Positions 11,832-22,243 are shown, numbered from the stretch's first letter. The stretch is DNA of 64,000 bases from Erythrophleum ivorense (GCA_026724425.1 JAIUCV010000007.1:21233286-21297285); one strand, 5' to 3'. Notes: generated by a model from the letters alone, not told the origin. Numbers and translations are program-made.

Positions 11832-11924
11832 CTATTGGGACTCCAGAGATGCATAAGACCATTGAAAGGCCCTTGGTTCAAGCTGCTTAAAACACACTGT
11901 CCTCTAGTATGGTCCAGGATGTAG
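11832..11924 (+). pseudogene. Repeated 93-bp exon, copy 2
   Basis: Acceptor 'tatttatttag', 93 bp, donor gtag|gtgctg. It reads AIGTPEMHKTIERPLVQAA, then a TAA where the sister copies have CAA (Gln), and then NTLSSSMVQDV. Apart from that stop it is well preserved. Confidence 0.65.
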
Positions 11925-12258
11925 GTGCTGATCTTGTTTTAGAGTCTCCAATTTGCCATAAATGATCTAAAACTACTTTGTTATATTTAATGACTCTTTG
12001 TTATAGTACAATCTATGGCTTAATTAATAATTTTGACTGTCTTTTATGTGAACTGAAACCTACTAGAAGAATCACATGACTTGAAAATTCATCTTAGTGA
12101 GAATTTGTTCAACTAGACCACAACATATATACTTGCTGACAACAGAGAAAGTAATGCATTTTTTACTTTTTGGAAGAAAGTAAATTATTTTTATTTTGCC
12201 AAAATCTTATGTCATTCTATTTTCTGAATTTTTTTTAAGTAAAAACTTATTTGTTTGG

Positions 12259-12351
12259 ACAATGGGACTCAAGAGATGCATGAGACCATTGAGAGGCCCT
12301 TGGTTCCGACTACTCAAAATGCACTGAGCCCTACCACACTTCAAGATGCAG
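12259..12351 (+). pseudogene. Repeated 93-bp exon, copy 3 (acceptor lost)
   Basis: A 93-bp open unit: NGTQEMHETIERPLVPTTQN then ALSPTTLQDA, with a good donor gcag|gtacta. The acceptor AG of the sister copies is GG here ('ttgtttgg'), so this exon would probably be skipped. Skipping would not change the frame. Confidence 0.65.
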
Positions 12352-12678
12352 GTACTAATCATGTTTTGTAGTCTCCAATTTGCCATAAATGATCTAAAAC
12401 CGCATTGTTATGTTTAATGACTCATTGTTATAGTACTTTTTGGCTTAATTAATGATTCTAACTTTTTATTGCGTGAACTGGAATCTGCTAAAAGAATTAC
12501 ATGACTTAGAAATTTGCCCAAATGAAAATTTGTTCAACCAGATCACAAACTTAATAATTGTTGACAACAAAGAAAGTAATGCATTTTTTTTCTTTTTCAA
12601 AGGAAGAAAATTCTTTTTAGTTTGTCAAAATCTTGTGTCATTCTATTTTCTAATTTTTTGAAAAACTTATTTATTCAG

Positions 12679-12769
12679 CCATTGAGACTCGAGATATGTG
12701 AGGCTATTCAGAGACCCTTTGTTCAGGTTGCCCAAAATGCATTGAGCCCTACCACAGTTCAAGATGCAT
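12679..12769 (+). pseudogene. Repeated 93-bp exon, copy 4 (frameshifted)
   Basis: Acceptor 'tttattcag'. The unit is 91 bp instead of 93, with two bases lost near 12691, giving a TGA soon after. The last exon base is changed (GCAT|gtatt instead of GCAG|gtatt). It still contains the VQ.AQNALSPTTVQDA core when read in the shifted frame. Confidence 0.6.
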
Positions 12770-13170
12770 GTATTAATCTTGTTTTGTAGCCTCTAATTTG
12801 CCATAAATGATCAAATACTTAAAAGAATTTTTGCCTTTTCTATTGTAGGTTTTAGTGATTCAAATATTGCTCTCAAGTTTCAACTTTATTTTAGCTCGTT
12901 TTGCTTTGTTGAGTGATGTTTAATTACTCTTTACTAGGGTAATTTTGTTTCTTATTAACTAATGTTTCTAACTTTCTATTTTGTGAACTGAAATCTACTA
13001 GAAAAATCATATGACTTAGAAATTCTCTTCAGTGAGAGTTTGCTTAATCAGACCACAAACTCTGTAATAGCTGAAAACAGAGAAAATAATGCACTTCTAG
13101 CTTATTAGGAAGAGAAAATTAAAACTTAAGTCATTCTATTTTTTGATTTCTTTTTAACTTATTTGTTTAG

Positions 13171-13396
13171 CTATTGATCCAACTCCTTCCCAAGCTCCAG
13201 AAACTATGACTTCATCAATACCGGATGCTTCTAGTAGCCATAAGGAGATGATTGAAATTTGCATACAGAACTTGCCATATTTGGAGGCTGGGGTGAAGCT
13301 CATCCTCAGGTGCTTGATTGGCTCAACACAAAGCAACGAAGAGTGTTTGCTTCATTATTTGCCGAGGTGACTCGCCTTTTAAGGACCACTCGGAGG
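13171..13396 (+). pseudogene. Terminal exon, 5' half
   Basis: Starts after the acceptor 'atttgtttag' with the same first codons as the repeated exons (A-I-D), then PTPSQAPETMTSSIPDASS. A one-base frame change near 13260-13300 is needed to enter the helical region WGEAHPQVLDWLNTKQRRVF and EVTRLLRTTRR. The pattern resembles the coiled-coil C-terminal segment found in some plant MATH/coiled-coil and phospholipase-like proteins. The exon is cut at 13396, immediately after the 9-bp target duplication. Confidence 0.6.
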
Positions 13397-13584
13397 GCGT
13401 TCGGCTTGTCTCCAGTAACGTGGGAACGTGGTCTTCATCCCGTCCAAGCAATCCCCACCGTCCAGCGAATCTGACCCGTTGCCTTTCTAACACACGTCCC
13501 ACTCTTCAAAATGCAGCGTTTTGCTTTAATGAAACATTATGCAGCGACATAGCCACGCGAACAGCAAATCGTGGCCGTCTCTCT
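13397..13584. repeat. MULE left terminal inverted repeat
   Basis: About 187 bp pair with 19371-19557 in inverted orientation. Shared blocks include 'ggtcttcatcccgtccaagc', 'aatccccaccgtccagcgaa', 'tctgacccgttgcc' and 'cgacatagccacgcgaacag'. Differences are mostly transitions. GC content is clearly higher than the surroundings. Confidence 0.92.
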
Positions 13585-15470
13585 CACCTCCTCCAGATTG
13601 TGACATGTAGCTTCCATCTTCATCCCTAAATGCTGTTTCTGAAGCAGGAAACTTGTGGCACTATGTTGTTCTTCGCATGACAGCTGGGAGGAATCAAACG
13701 CTAAAGGAGATTCAACCAAGTAGTGAGTTTTAGATTTCGAAGGAACAAAGGAATCAAATGCTAATAGAGATTCAGCTAAAACAAATCGTGGGTTTCTTCA
13801 GACTTCTTTTTCTCCATATGAGTTTCCCATTCATACGCAGATAAGTGTGTTTCAGTTCCTCTTAATGCTCATATATGCTACAATAGTTTTATAGTTTATT
13901 TTGTTTAATGGCAACATATAGATTTGGCTATTGCTTCTGTTATGTTTTCTCACTAGAAGTTTTTTATATTATATCCGTTAAATTATTTGGGCTCCAATCA
14001 TTAATAGGGAATATCAAGCTACTCTTCCTGAAATAGCTAACGTGATAAGGGAATGCTAAGGTTCAGACTTAGTGCCAAGGGATGTAGATCCTAATTGCAT
14101 AATAATTGCTTATGAGTGAGTTTGTATGAACATTGTGGGAACAGAACAATTTTTGAAGAACCAATTATTTTTGCAAGTATAACTCCCTTTGTTCATATAA
14201 TGGAGATGATGACTTGTTTAGCTCTAACTTAAGTGATGATCAATTGAAGATGAGACTTAGGCACATGTCTTGCACATAGTGCTAGGCAAAGATACATACC
14301 AATGCCATTTCATTTGAATGGAAAAGTTTTGTTCTGATGGTTATATGGTTGTATGATGGCAAGCTAGGCATAAGTTTTGTTCTTAGATATGGCAAACTGG
14401 TCTTGTGCTGTTATGCTATTACACATATGGCAAACTGGGTACAAGTTATGGTAGTTCTTTGTAATCAACAGCCACAGCAAAAGTGATGATGGCAGATGAA
14501 CAAAAAATACTTTGTTTTAGTCTAATGTTTGAATTCTAAATTTCTGATAACTTTTTAATCTGTATGGACTTGGTATCTTGCTTGTGTTGGATTATGTGAA
14601 ACTTAATATCTAAATGCATCTATTGTCTATAATATTGTTTAAGTGCTGCATTATAGTCAAAATAATCATTCCATTCCATGGTTTAATCACAGATGAGGAA
14701 GTTGCATGTTATTGACCTTTGAAAGATTGATGTGTGAACATGATGAACTTTATGGATGTTTGAGTATTGCTGGTTGAAACAAATGAAGACGAAATTACAC
14801 ATGACAGTTCAAGTATTACTAGCATATCTGAACAGCTTCATTTTCTGAGGTTTCAAGCCAAGAAATTGAAGATATGTTGTGCACTGTACAAATGGTATGT
14901 TTCCTAATCTGAACCAAGTGGTGTGCTACATCATTAGCTATGGAGACTTATCACCAGCAAAAGAGGAACAAAAATAGGGAAATCATCATTATGAGGACCA
15001 GAAGAAATATTTTGGCAATGAGACTAAGAATCATGTACCCATTGTCAGCTTGTGTAAAATGAACAGATGTACCACTTGTCTTCTTTTGTTTCCAAAGAGA
15101 TAAATGTAATTTTTTGTGATTGTAATAGAGGAAAATGTTGAATAAAATGACCTCTTTTAGTTGTCACTCTTTTTTGTAGTTAATATTGCAGCATTATAAA
15201 ATACAACTTCCAAAATATAACTACAATATACAAACTACACAAAGTCCACATCATATACAATTTCCAATATGTGACTTTCATATAAAAACTTCACAAATGC
15301 TATATGCTATACAACTTCCAAAATATGGTTAGCATAAAAAAAAACTCCACAAAAGCTAGATCAATTACAATGTTCAAAATATGCATTTGTATCATATGCC
15401 ACCACTTATTTGATATTTGCAAAATTTTCACTAACTTGCATTGCTTCAAGTGAGAGCATAGGATGATCTA
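13585..15470. other. MULE internal non-coding region
   Basis: No recognisable protein. A stretch near 14005-14110 reads in one frame like part of a protein (EYQATLPEIANVIREC) but ends in stops, so it may be a captured or decayed fragment that I cannot identify. The rest is AT-rich, and near 15180-15350 there are several similar phrases around 'tacaacttccaaaatat' that form a short degenerate repeat. Confidence 0.4.
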
Positions 15471-15477
15471 GAGGTGC

Positions 15478-18123
15478 CTATATTGCAAAATGCCCTCTAA
15501 TTATAACATAGTCATTGTTGGTAATATGATTATCATATAAATTGAATGCTCTTACCATCATCATTTGGGTGAAAGTCAAATCACCCTCGTGGACCTGTGG
15601 CTGTGCAAAAGGCACCGATGGTGCTGAGCTTGATACCCCGATAGACATTGAGTTAGGTGTTGAGTTTGAGACCCCAACAGATATCTGACTATGTACAAGA
15701 TTATCCTGAAACAAGTACTCATGAATACTAAATCTTCATCAAAAAGTAGTAAGTTGACATTTATACATACCAAAGATTGTTGCACTTGTGAATTTTGGAC
15801 ACTTTGACCTTTTCTTCTTTTCCTACCATGACGCTCAAGGCAGCTCTTCATGCACTTCCTAGTTTTTATACCGATTCGCTTCTTGAAACCCTTTGCTTTT
15901 TTTTATGCATTCACTTGGTGATAATGAGGCGGAATCACCTTCACATGTTTCACTTTTTTGACTCAAGCGAAGCTCCATTACCTATTTGTAAGAGCAAAAA
16001 AATAAATAAATAAATAAATAAAGAGAGTTGCATTGATTTTATATGTTAAGATAAAGTAGTTAATTTTAATTGTTACAAACTTAGTTCACACAAAACATAG
16101 CAATTACAAGATGACTTTATTTACCTATTTAGCCAACTCAGACATAACTTCATTTACTAATATGAAAGCTTCTTCACATTTAGATGCTTCAGATACTATT
16201 CTTATTAGCATGGGACAGAGTTGTCTGTATCGCCGCGTGCTTTCCAACCTTATATCTCCTTTAACTTCCTTTCTACTAATATGAAAGCTTTTTCACATTT
16301 AGATGCTTCAGATACTATTCTTATTAGCATGGGACAGAGTTGTCTGTATCATCGCGTGCTTTCCAACCTTATATCTCCTTTAACTTCCTTTCCCTTCACA
16401 TCATATATGATACCACTCCTTGCTTTCTTTGTCCATCTCTTAAGAATATATTGATTTGGAAGTGCTTTAATATCCATGTGATCAAACACTTTCAAAGCAT
16501 GGCTACACAGTATTCCAAAGGCCTCGAACTTCATACAGCTACAAGATATCGACTTATCTGAAGGATTAAATATCACTCTGTAATCTCCTTTTGTGCAATT
16601 TCCCTCCATATTGACCATAGAAATAATGAATTCAATAATGGGTAAAATTTCATTCTTGTACTTTATATAGGCAGCTACATATTGATCAAACTCCTCTTGA
16701 AACAACCCAAAGATAGTGGGTGTGTAAAGTTGAGCTAGTTGCTTCAACATAATCGAATGTTCTATTTTCAACCTTGGGATTTTTTGACGCGATTCAAACT
16801 CATATTTCAATTCATTATGTCGCTTGTCTTCTATCACCCTTTCAAATATTTTGAAGAATTTAATGATATTTAAATCGAGGTTCATGAAACTTTTAACATC
16901 TGAATTCAAGCTTTCGCTCAATTGAGTGCTTCGCATACCCAATGTGACAGCCTTTTTCATGTAGCAAGCTGCCCATTTTTCTTTTATGCTGTACATATGC
17001 CTTAGCCAGTTGTTCTCTTGAACACTATAATCTGCTAACAACTTACTCCACTCTACCCCAAATTGCGCTTCCTCATCATACTTGTACATGCATCTCTTAA
17101 AGTCTCTCAAGAAATGGGATTCATCAGTCATCAAATAGCCTAAATGCTTCGCACCATTTTGCATCAAATGCCATGTGCATAATCCATGGGAAACATTGGG
17201 CATCACATCACATAATGCTTTGGCCATTGCTGCATCTTGATCAGTAAAGATAGTTAAGGGTTTTTTTTGCTAGTGACAAGCTAAGAAAGTCTGAAAGAGC
17301 CATTTAAAAGAATTTGCTGTTTCATTGTATAATAATGCTGCCCTAAAGATCACTATCCCCCTATGATGATTAAATCCACAAAATAGAGCAAGTGGCCAAT
17401 TTGCTTTATTAGTGCAATGCGTTGTATCAAGAGACACTACATCACCAAAATACCCATAATCAATCAACATTTTTGCATCTGCCCAGAAAACATTAGTAAT
17501 TTATTCCTCCATATCTATTTGATAAGCATGAAAAATGATGGATTTTCTACCAGTTGGTCTTGGAAATATTGTAATAATGCTCCGGCATCTTCATACATCA
17601 TACTTCTTTGTCTTCTTGCAGTAAGATAATTTTTGACATCCTTACGGGTATAACCGACATTTGCTATTCCCCCTGCATTTATACTCATCAAGTCAAAAGA
17701 TGCTTTCTGACGAATCCCAGAATCTTCTGCTAACTCAATTTCATGAGCTTGAACTTGAGATATTTTACGGTATGAAGCTAGCATGTGAGTAGTTTCTACA
17801 AGATGCAATGGATGATTATGTTCCTCAATAAAATCATGCACTTTATATATGCCTTTTACAAGTGTTAACCCAATTCGACATTTGCAATCTGTTCTAGTCT
17901 CATGCCGAGGATTTATAGTCATAAAATCTCTTTTATCTTTCTTTCTAATCCCTTTTTTACAACATACATATCTACACGATGTTATAAGGCCATCCTTCTT
18001 TTTGTTGAAATATTGTTTGCGAACTCCAAAGCCAACTTTTCTATCGTAATTAGTCCAAAATAGCCATGTCGCCTCTAAACTCTCAAATTCCATCCCAAGT
18101 TTAGGCTTGAAATCAACTTCCAT
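15478..18123 (-). pseudogene. FAR1-related MULE transposase (broken)
   Basis: Read right to left. The N-terminus MEVDFKPKLGMEFESLEATW is followed by a FAR1 zinc-finger DNA-binding domain (CRYVCCKKG, then CKCRIGL, then EEHNHPLH). The MULE DDE core follows, with VVSLDTTHCTNKANW and LTIFTDQDAAMAKAL, and then a SWIM zinc finger CSCMKFEAFGILCSHAL. Exon 1 runs 18123-16125, and probable small exons are 15981-15771 and 15705-15478 with fitting splice sites. Lesions: a one-base insertion near 17525, a CAA-to-TAA stop in DMEE*ITNVFWAD, a TAG in FLACH*QKKPL, and a 119-bp duplication near the end of exon 1 with a TGA. It belongs to the domesticated FHY3/FAR1 superfamily, but the TIRs around it show it is a transposase, not a host regulator. 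Confidence 0.9.
16155..16392. repeat. 119-bp tandem duplication inside the transposase
   Basis: The block beginning 'tactaatatgaaagcttctt' at 16155 recurs from 16274 almost unchanged, a 119-bp period. On the minus strand it encodes the C-terminal helix (RYRQLCPMLIRIVSEASKCE). Because 119 is not a multiple of three the frame breaks. In addition, the upstream copy has CGG-CGA changed to CGA-TGA, both CpG-type transitions. Confidence 0.85.
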
Positions 18124-18930
18124 TGAAAGAATTGGTACCTACAAAAAATCCAATATGATGGCTTTACTCTTTATTTAAACAAAAAATATAGATTAAATTT
18201 ATTTACTATTTAAATAGATTTTTTTAAGATCATGAAATAATATCAAAAGTGTTAAAACTTTTATATAGTTTTTAATTTTGATATATTTTGTTTTATACAT
18301 TAAATTTGATTTGAAGTTATTTTAATATTAAAAGTATGAACCCAGAGTTATATAACTCAGTAAATAAACTCAATGCATCTTGTAATTTTCTTTTGTTTGT
18401 CTTTTTCAATTAAAAAAAAAAGCAAACAACCTAAAAAAGCAACCAATATCAGAAAAGTATAAAATAGAAAAAGGATAAATTAGTGTCATAATTTGTCTTT
18501 GATGCTACAATAACCTCTGCACAACAAGATTATTAAAATCTAGCAACACAGTTTTTTCTTAGCTTATTGAACATGTGCTTCAGCCCCCTTGCTAAACTCC
18601 ATAGAAAGTCTGTTAAAATAACAATATTTGGAATTAAAAAAATGCTATAACCTTAGTAAATTATTAGTAGGTTGCCACTATAATAGCAGTGGAAGGATTT
18701 CTCAACACATAAGATAGAAGAAAGATCCTGTGGCTCAAACCTGTGCCTGTCGAACTGCTTAATTAGTCTAGTCTAAGGATTGGCAATTTAGCTCATTTGG
18801 TTTGAGGAGGAGAATCAAGATCTATGCTACAAAAAGGAGAATCAATAATATCAAATATTTCAGAAGCTAGGATGGCTTGTGGGGAGACATCACTCAAAGA
18901 GGAAGTTCGGTGATTTAAGGCCCCTTTGGA

Positions 18931-19273
18931 GGTTCCATTTCATCAGAGCAGTTCATGAGAAAGGGTGTTCCAAACCAGCAGCAAAGCTTCTTCTTTACAG
19001 TAAATTGGAATTGAGACCATCTTAAGCACCCTCTTCCACAGAGCATTCAATCAATCTTCCAACTACAATGACCTGTAATGCTTCCAGTAGTTCTGAACTC
19101 CAAATTCCTCATATTTTAACTCGCCAGATTGTCATTGGCTGCATTATAGGAAGGTTCCAATTCATCAGAGCAATTCATAAGGAGGGGTGTTCCAAACCAG
19201 CAGCAAAGCCTCTTCTTTCCAGCAAAGCTTCTTCTTTCCACGTTCCCGCATTACTGGAGACAAGCCGGACGCG
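18931..19273 (+). repeat. Subterminal duplication with an internal copy of the MULE end
   Basis: A ~70-bp segment ('ggttccatttcatcagagca' at ~18931) is repeated at ~19152 with few changes. Just after the second copy, 19239-19273 reads 'ctggagacaagccggacgcg' preceded by 'cgttcccgcatta', a copy of the outer ~35 bases of the right TIR in the same orientation. The right end of the element was therefore rearranged or formed from two elements. Confidence 0.75.
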
Positions 19274-19370
19274 TTTATGTTTTCCTGCCAAAAGCTTAGT
19301 TCTTCTGCAATATAACAGGGAGCAGGTTGGAGAAGTAGGATGCTACTTTCAGACCCAGTGTATAGGTGCA

Positions 19371-19557
19371 GAGAGATGGCCACGATCTGCTGTTCGCGTG
19401 GCTATGTCGCTGCACAGCGTTTCATTAAAGCGAAATGCTGCGTTTTGAAGAGTGGGACGCGTGTTAGGACGGCAACGGGTCAGATTCGCTGGACGGTGGG
19501 GATTGCTTGGACGGGATGAAGACCACGTTCTTGCGTTACTAGAGACAAGCCGGACGC
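19371..19557. repeat. MULE right terminal inverted repeat
   Basis: Reverse-complement partner of 13397-13584. It ends '...agagacaagccggacgc' and is followed by the target duplication actcggagg (19558-19566). Confidence 0.92.
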
Positions 19558-19566
19558 ACTCGGAGG

Positions 19567-19815
19567 GGTGACTTAATGGATGATGATCAAAACTACATCA
19601 AAGAGTGCTGTGCCTCCTTAGAAGTGGTTGGTTTTGATGCTTCTTGGCTCAGTTACGTGTATGGGTTAAGTGGTGATAGAGAAAACCTCAAGAGGAGGCT
19701 TGAGGAGGCTAAAGCTCAAGCTTCCACTCTCAAGAAGGAGTTAGCTTCTGTTGAGGCATCCTTAGTCTTGTTGCATGACAAGGTCAGTAAGCTAGATGAT
19801 TTCATTGAGTCCTAA
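19567..19815 (+). pseudogene. Terminal exon, 3' half: coiled-coil C-terminus
   Basis: Continues the frame of the 5' half across the MULE: GDLMDDDQNYIKECCASL, then VVGFDASWLSYVYGLSGD, then the heptad-like ENLKRRLEEAKAQASTLKKE and ASVEASLVLLHDKVSKLDDF, ending at TAA near 19813. The helical Leu/Glu/Lys pattern is a clear coiled coil of about 50 residues. It has no lesions of its own. As a separate gene it would be a 79-residue peptide starting at 19576, but the in-frame continuation makes the exon interpretation better. Confidence 0.75.
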
Positions 19816-21009
19816 TGTTTACACACGTAATGCACCCCCGTAGAGCTTCTTGCTCTGACGTTGTCAATACTAGTTTCTCACTTGTCCAATGCACATGTTC
19901 TGTATGTTAGGTATTGAAGAAATTGCGCATGCTATATCCTCCTCTGGCTATTATTTTCATTATATGGTTTTGGTTATGGATGGAGATTAAATTTATGTTT
20001 AATATATTTCTTACATTTACTGTTCATAAGCAGCAAAAAATTAGTTTGGTGCCCAAATCTCGTTGACCATTCTTTCTTTGTTTAGATATTTTAGGTGTTT
20101 TTTTTTGGTCCAAGGAATTTCAATTTGTACAACTTGTAAGAACCTTTTTTTAAATGTCTTTTTTTTTTTTCTGCGTATGCATATATGATCAAGCGGTTCA
20201 CTAAATATAATTGTGTTTTAATTTAGTTGCTAGTTTGGTCATATATTTATATCTTAAAGTTGTATGTATTACAAGAAACTTAACCTAGTATCAAAAATTT
20301 TTAATGCTGTTAATCGCTTTAGGAAAAATGCAACGAATTTGGGGGAAGCAGAAGGGATTCGATGTATTGCCTCTAAGCTCATTTTTATCATCTCCTGGCA
20401 GCATTTATCTATTTATTACCAAAACAAGCCATCAAATAGAGGGACATATATAAAGCTAGTATATTAGCAACTTATATTTTAGATTAATATTGGCCGGAAG
20501 CAACTAATTCAGTCTTTTAATTTATTATAAGGTCAGCAAAATGATTTGTTAAAAGCATATAAAAATGAGGGAAAATGAATTATTTGGTCTCTATAGGTTG
20601 CCTAAATTTTTAATTTAATTCTTATAATTTAATTTTTTTTCCCCAAAGCAGTCTCCCTAATTTCTACTGGTTACAAAGTTAATCCTTATTCTTGTAAAAG
20701 ATTAACATTAAATCCTTCAATCTCCAGCTGGCGCATACATGGGAAACGGCTATTAAGTTTAGCTTAGGTGGCAAACATTAACATAAGATGAATGAAGCAT
20801 AATCATTTGCTTAAATTGAAACGCAGAACGCAGTGTTTAGGCAGCTATCCTCTTCGCTCCCTTCAGCTTGAAATACTGAATGCCATCAAAACGCAGAGCC
20901 ACAGCACGTTAAAATGCAGAGGCTGTTCACAAACGCAGACACAAGGTAGGGGAAGTTAGGGCTTCGATCGATCCTCTTCATCTTACACTTCTCTTCTTCA
21001 GCAAGCTCT
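19816..21009. other. 3' flank of resistance gene, no gene seen
   Basis: Non-coding AT-rich sequence follows the stop codon and probably includes the old 3' UTR. Several T runs occur (20100, 20160). Around 20820-20940 the phrase 'aacgcag' recurs five times without clear periodicity. No protein, RNA gene or element is recognised. Confidence 0.4.
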
Positions 21010-21440
21010 GTAGTTGAGTTACTAGGTAGCAAGTATTCCTCTTCCAAGAGTATTTTCATTCTTAAATTGATCAAGTTCTGTAATTAAAGCGCATGCCTAT
21101 GAGTTAGAACGACTTGGCTTACATTCATTCACATCACTTTGAAATGTAGGTAGCCTTTTTCCATTTTCTGACAGGCTATCTGTGAAGGACTCTACATAAA
21201 CTGAGGAGGCTGTCGAAGACATGTAATCATTAGCAGACCATGTTTCATGAGTTACGGCTTTTAGTCTCCTGCACTCATCTTCAAGCTTAGCCACCTTCAT
21301 AATGCTTTCCAAATGTTGCTGGCTTGCTGCTTCAGCAGCTTGTGTACTTAAATCCCACTCAATGATCATGAATTCTATTACCTCAAGTCGAGATTGTAGC
21401 TCAAGTTTAAGGCCTGCATTCTCTTTCTCGACAGCCTCAA
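21010..21440 (-). pseudogene. Filament-like plant protein (FPP) fragment
   Basis: On the minus strand the translation reads EKENAGLKLELQSRLEVIEF, IEWDLSTQAAEAASQQHLES, then KVAKLEDECRRLKAVTHE, a serine-rich segment with SVYVESFTDSLSENGKRL, a stop, and ALITELDQFKNEN. These blocks are characteristic of the long coiled-coil FPP family, plant proteins linked to the nuclear envelope, microtubules or cortical cytoskeleton. Only about 130 residues of a protein of several hundred remain, there is no start, and stops follow. It is a captured or transposed fragment; no intron is visible, but the piece is too short to call it processed. Confidence 0.7.
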
Positions 21441-22044
21441 GTTACTTTTATCAAAAGTTAAGTAACAACAGAGTGAATATTCCGTAGCCAGTGTTTTTTC
21501 ATGGCAGTTCAGTTGCTTTTAAAGAAGATGGATCTGCCATTGTAGCACTCCAGTAGCATCCTCCATCTTCAATTTCAGTGGGGTTGCAAAAACAGGGGAA
21601 GGAAGAGACGGTTTTGGTTTGGGTTTGGGAATCTAGAGGGAGAAAGAGAGGAGAGGCACAAGACCCTGCCTTCGAGGACGACGAAGAACTGAAGAAGATG
21701 GGATGGGTATTTTGCAAAGCGGAAGACAGAAATGAAGGGATTAGGCGACGAGGAGAGAAATTAAATAATTGTCGAGGTACATAATTATATAAAGTATATT
21801 TTTAATATATATATATATTTATAAGTAATCAAATCTAATTTATTTTTAATAGATTATATTTATCTGAAATTTCTCTGAAAAAAGTATATATGTAATATTC
21901 CGAGAGAGCTTAATATAATAAGTATCTAAAAATTATACATTCAATATTTTTATATTATTTGTAATTGATTTAATTTATTTTTAATAAAGTGAATTTGTAT
22001 ATTCATTAAATGAGCATATTTTTTTGGAAAAAATACAATTGAGG
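21441..22044. other. Non-coding, purine-rich then AT-rich
   Basis: Bases 21590-21770 are purine-rich on the + strand and give an Arg/Glu-rich open frame that I read as composition, not a gene. Bases 21785-22044 are very AT-rich. Nothing further is recognised. Confidence 0.35.
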
Positions 22045-22243
22045 ATTTCAAATTAAATATATTTCTAATAAATGATTTTAAATTTTAAAATCATTCTAAA
22101 TGATTTAAGGATAAAAAATTTTAATTATGCATAAAAATTAAAATTCAAGATCCTAAAATTAAAATTTTTTATCTTTAAAATTTTTAGAATAGTTTTAAAA
22201 TTTAAGATCTGTCAATATAAATATATTTAATTTGAAATCATTC
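22045..22243. repeat. AT-rich hairpin, MITE-like
   Basis: The left arm, starting 'gatttcaaattaaatatatt', pairs with the right arm ending 'aaatatatttaatttgaaatc'. Arms are ~85 bp with a short loop around 22130-22150. No coding content. Size and shape fit a MITE or similar palindromic element; no clear target duplication was identified. Confidence 0.55.

Larger units (their letters stand above)
13397..19557. mobile_element. Mutator-like element (MULE) with FAR1-type transposase
   Basis: The element is 6161 bp. Its ends are inverted repeats that begin GCGTTCGGCTTGTCTC on the left and, on the reverse strand, GCGTCCGGCTTGTCTC on the right, extending for ~187 bp at high identity. Both sides are flanked by the perfect 9-bp direct repeat actcggagg (13388-13396 and 19558-19566), the length expected of Mutator-superfamily insertion. 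A FAR1/MULE transposase lies on the minus strand. The element splits the last exon of the resistance gene, and removing it with one target copy restores an open reading frame across the junction. The transposase is dead, so the element is now non-autonomous at best. Confidence 0.93.
2886..19815 (+). pseudogene. CC-NB-LRR resistance gene with C-terminal coiled-coil extension, disrupted
   Basis: This is the whole locus of a coiled-coil NB-ARC LRR receptor of the RPS2/At4g27190-like group, an intracellular sensor of pathogen effectors. The order seen is CC, P-loop, kinase-2, RNBS-B, GLPL, MHD and then LRRs spread over four exons. A linker exon, four repeated 93-bp exons and a coiled-coil final exon follow. 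Lesions include several in-frame stops (3090, 3135, 3720, 4451, 4757, 4891, ~5055, 9659), frameshifts near 4220, 5520 and 8420, a 51-bp internal duplication, and a 6.2-kb MULE in the last exon. No full-length product is possible. The downstream exons are joined to the NLR by consistent splice sites and phase, but whether they were always one transcript is inferred. Confidence 0.85.

Noticed and set aside
10513..13396. The repeated 93-bp units as a transposon or satellite
   Set aside because: Unit borders coincide with splice sites, phases match and the peptide motif is kept, so duplicated exons explain them better.
15478..18123. A domesticated FHY3/FAR1 host regulator
   Set aside because: It is enclosed by long TIRs and a 9-bp target duplication and carries several frame-breaking lesions.
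19068..19448. 126-codon + strand ORF inside the right end of the MULE
   Set aside because: It runs through the subterminal repeats and the TIR, and its open state follows from their base composition. No family pattern.
13388..19815. The resistance-gene C-terminus captured inside the MULE (Pack-MULE)
   Set aside because: The exon halves lie outside the TIRs on both sides of the target duplication, so the element inserted into the gene.
21578..21784. Arg/Glu-rich 68-codon ORF upstream of the AT-rich block
   Set aside because: Low-complexity purine tract without a recognisable domain.
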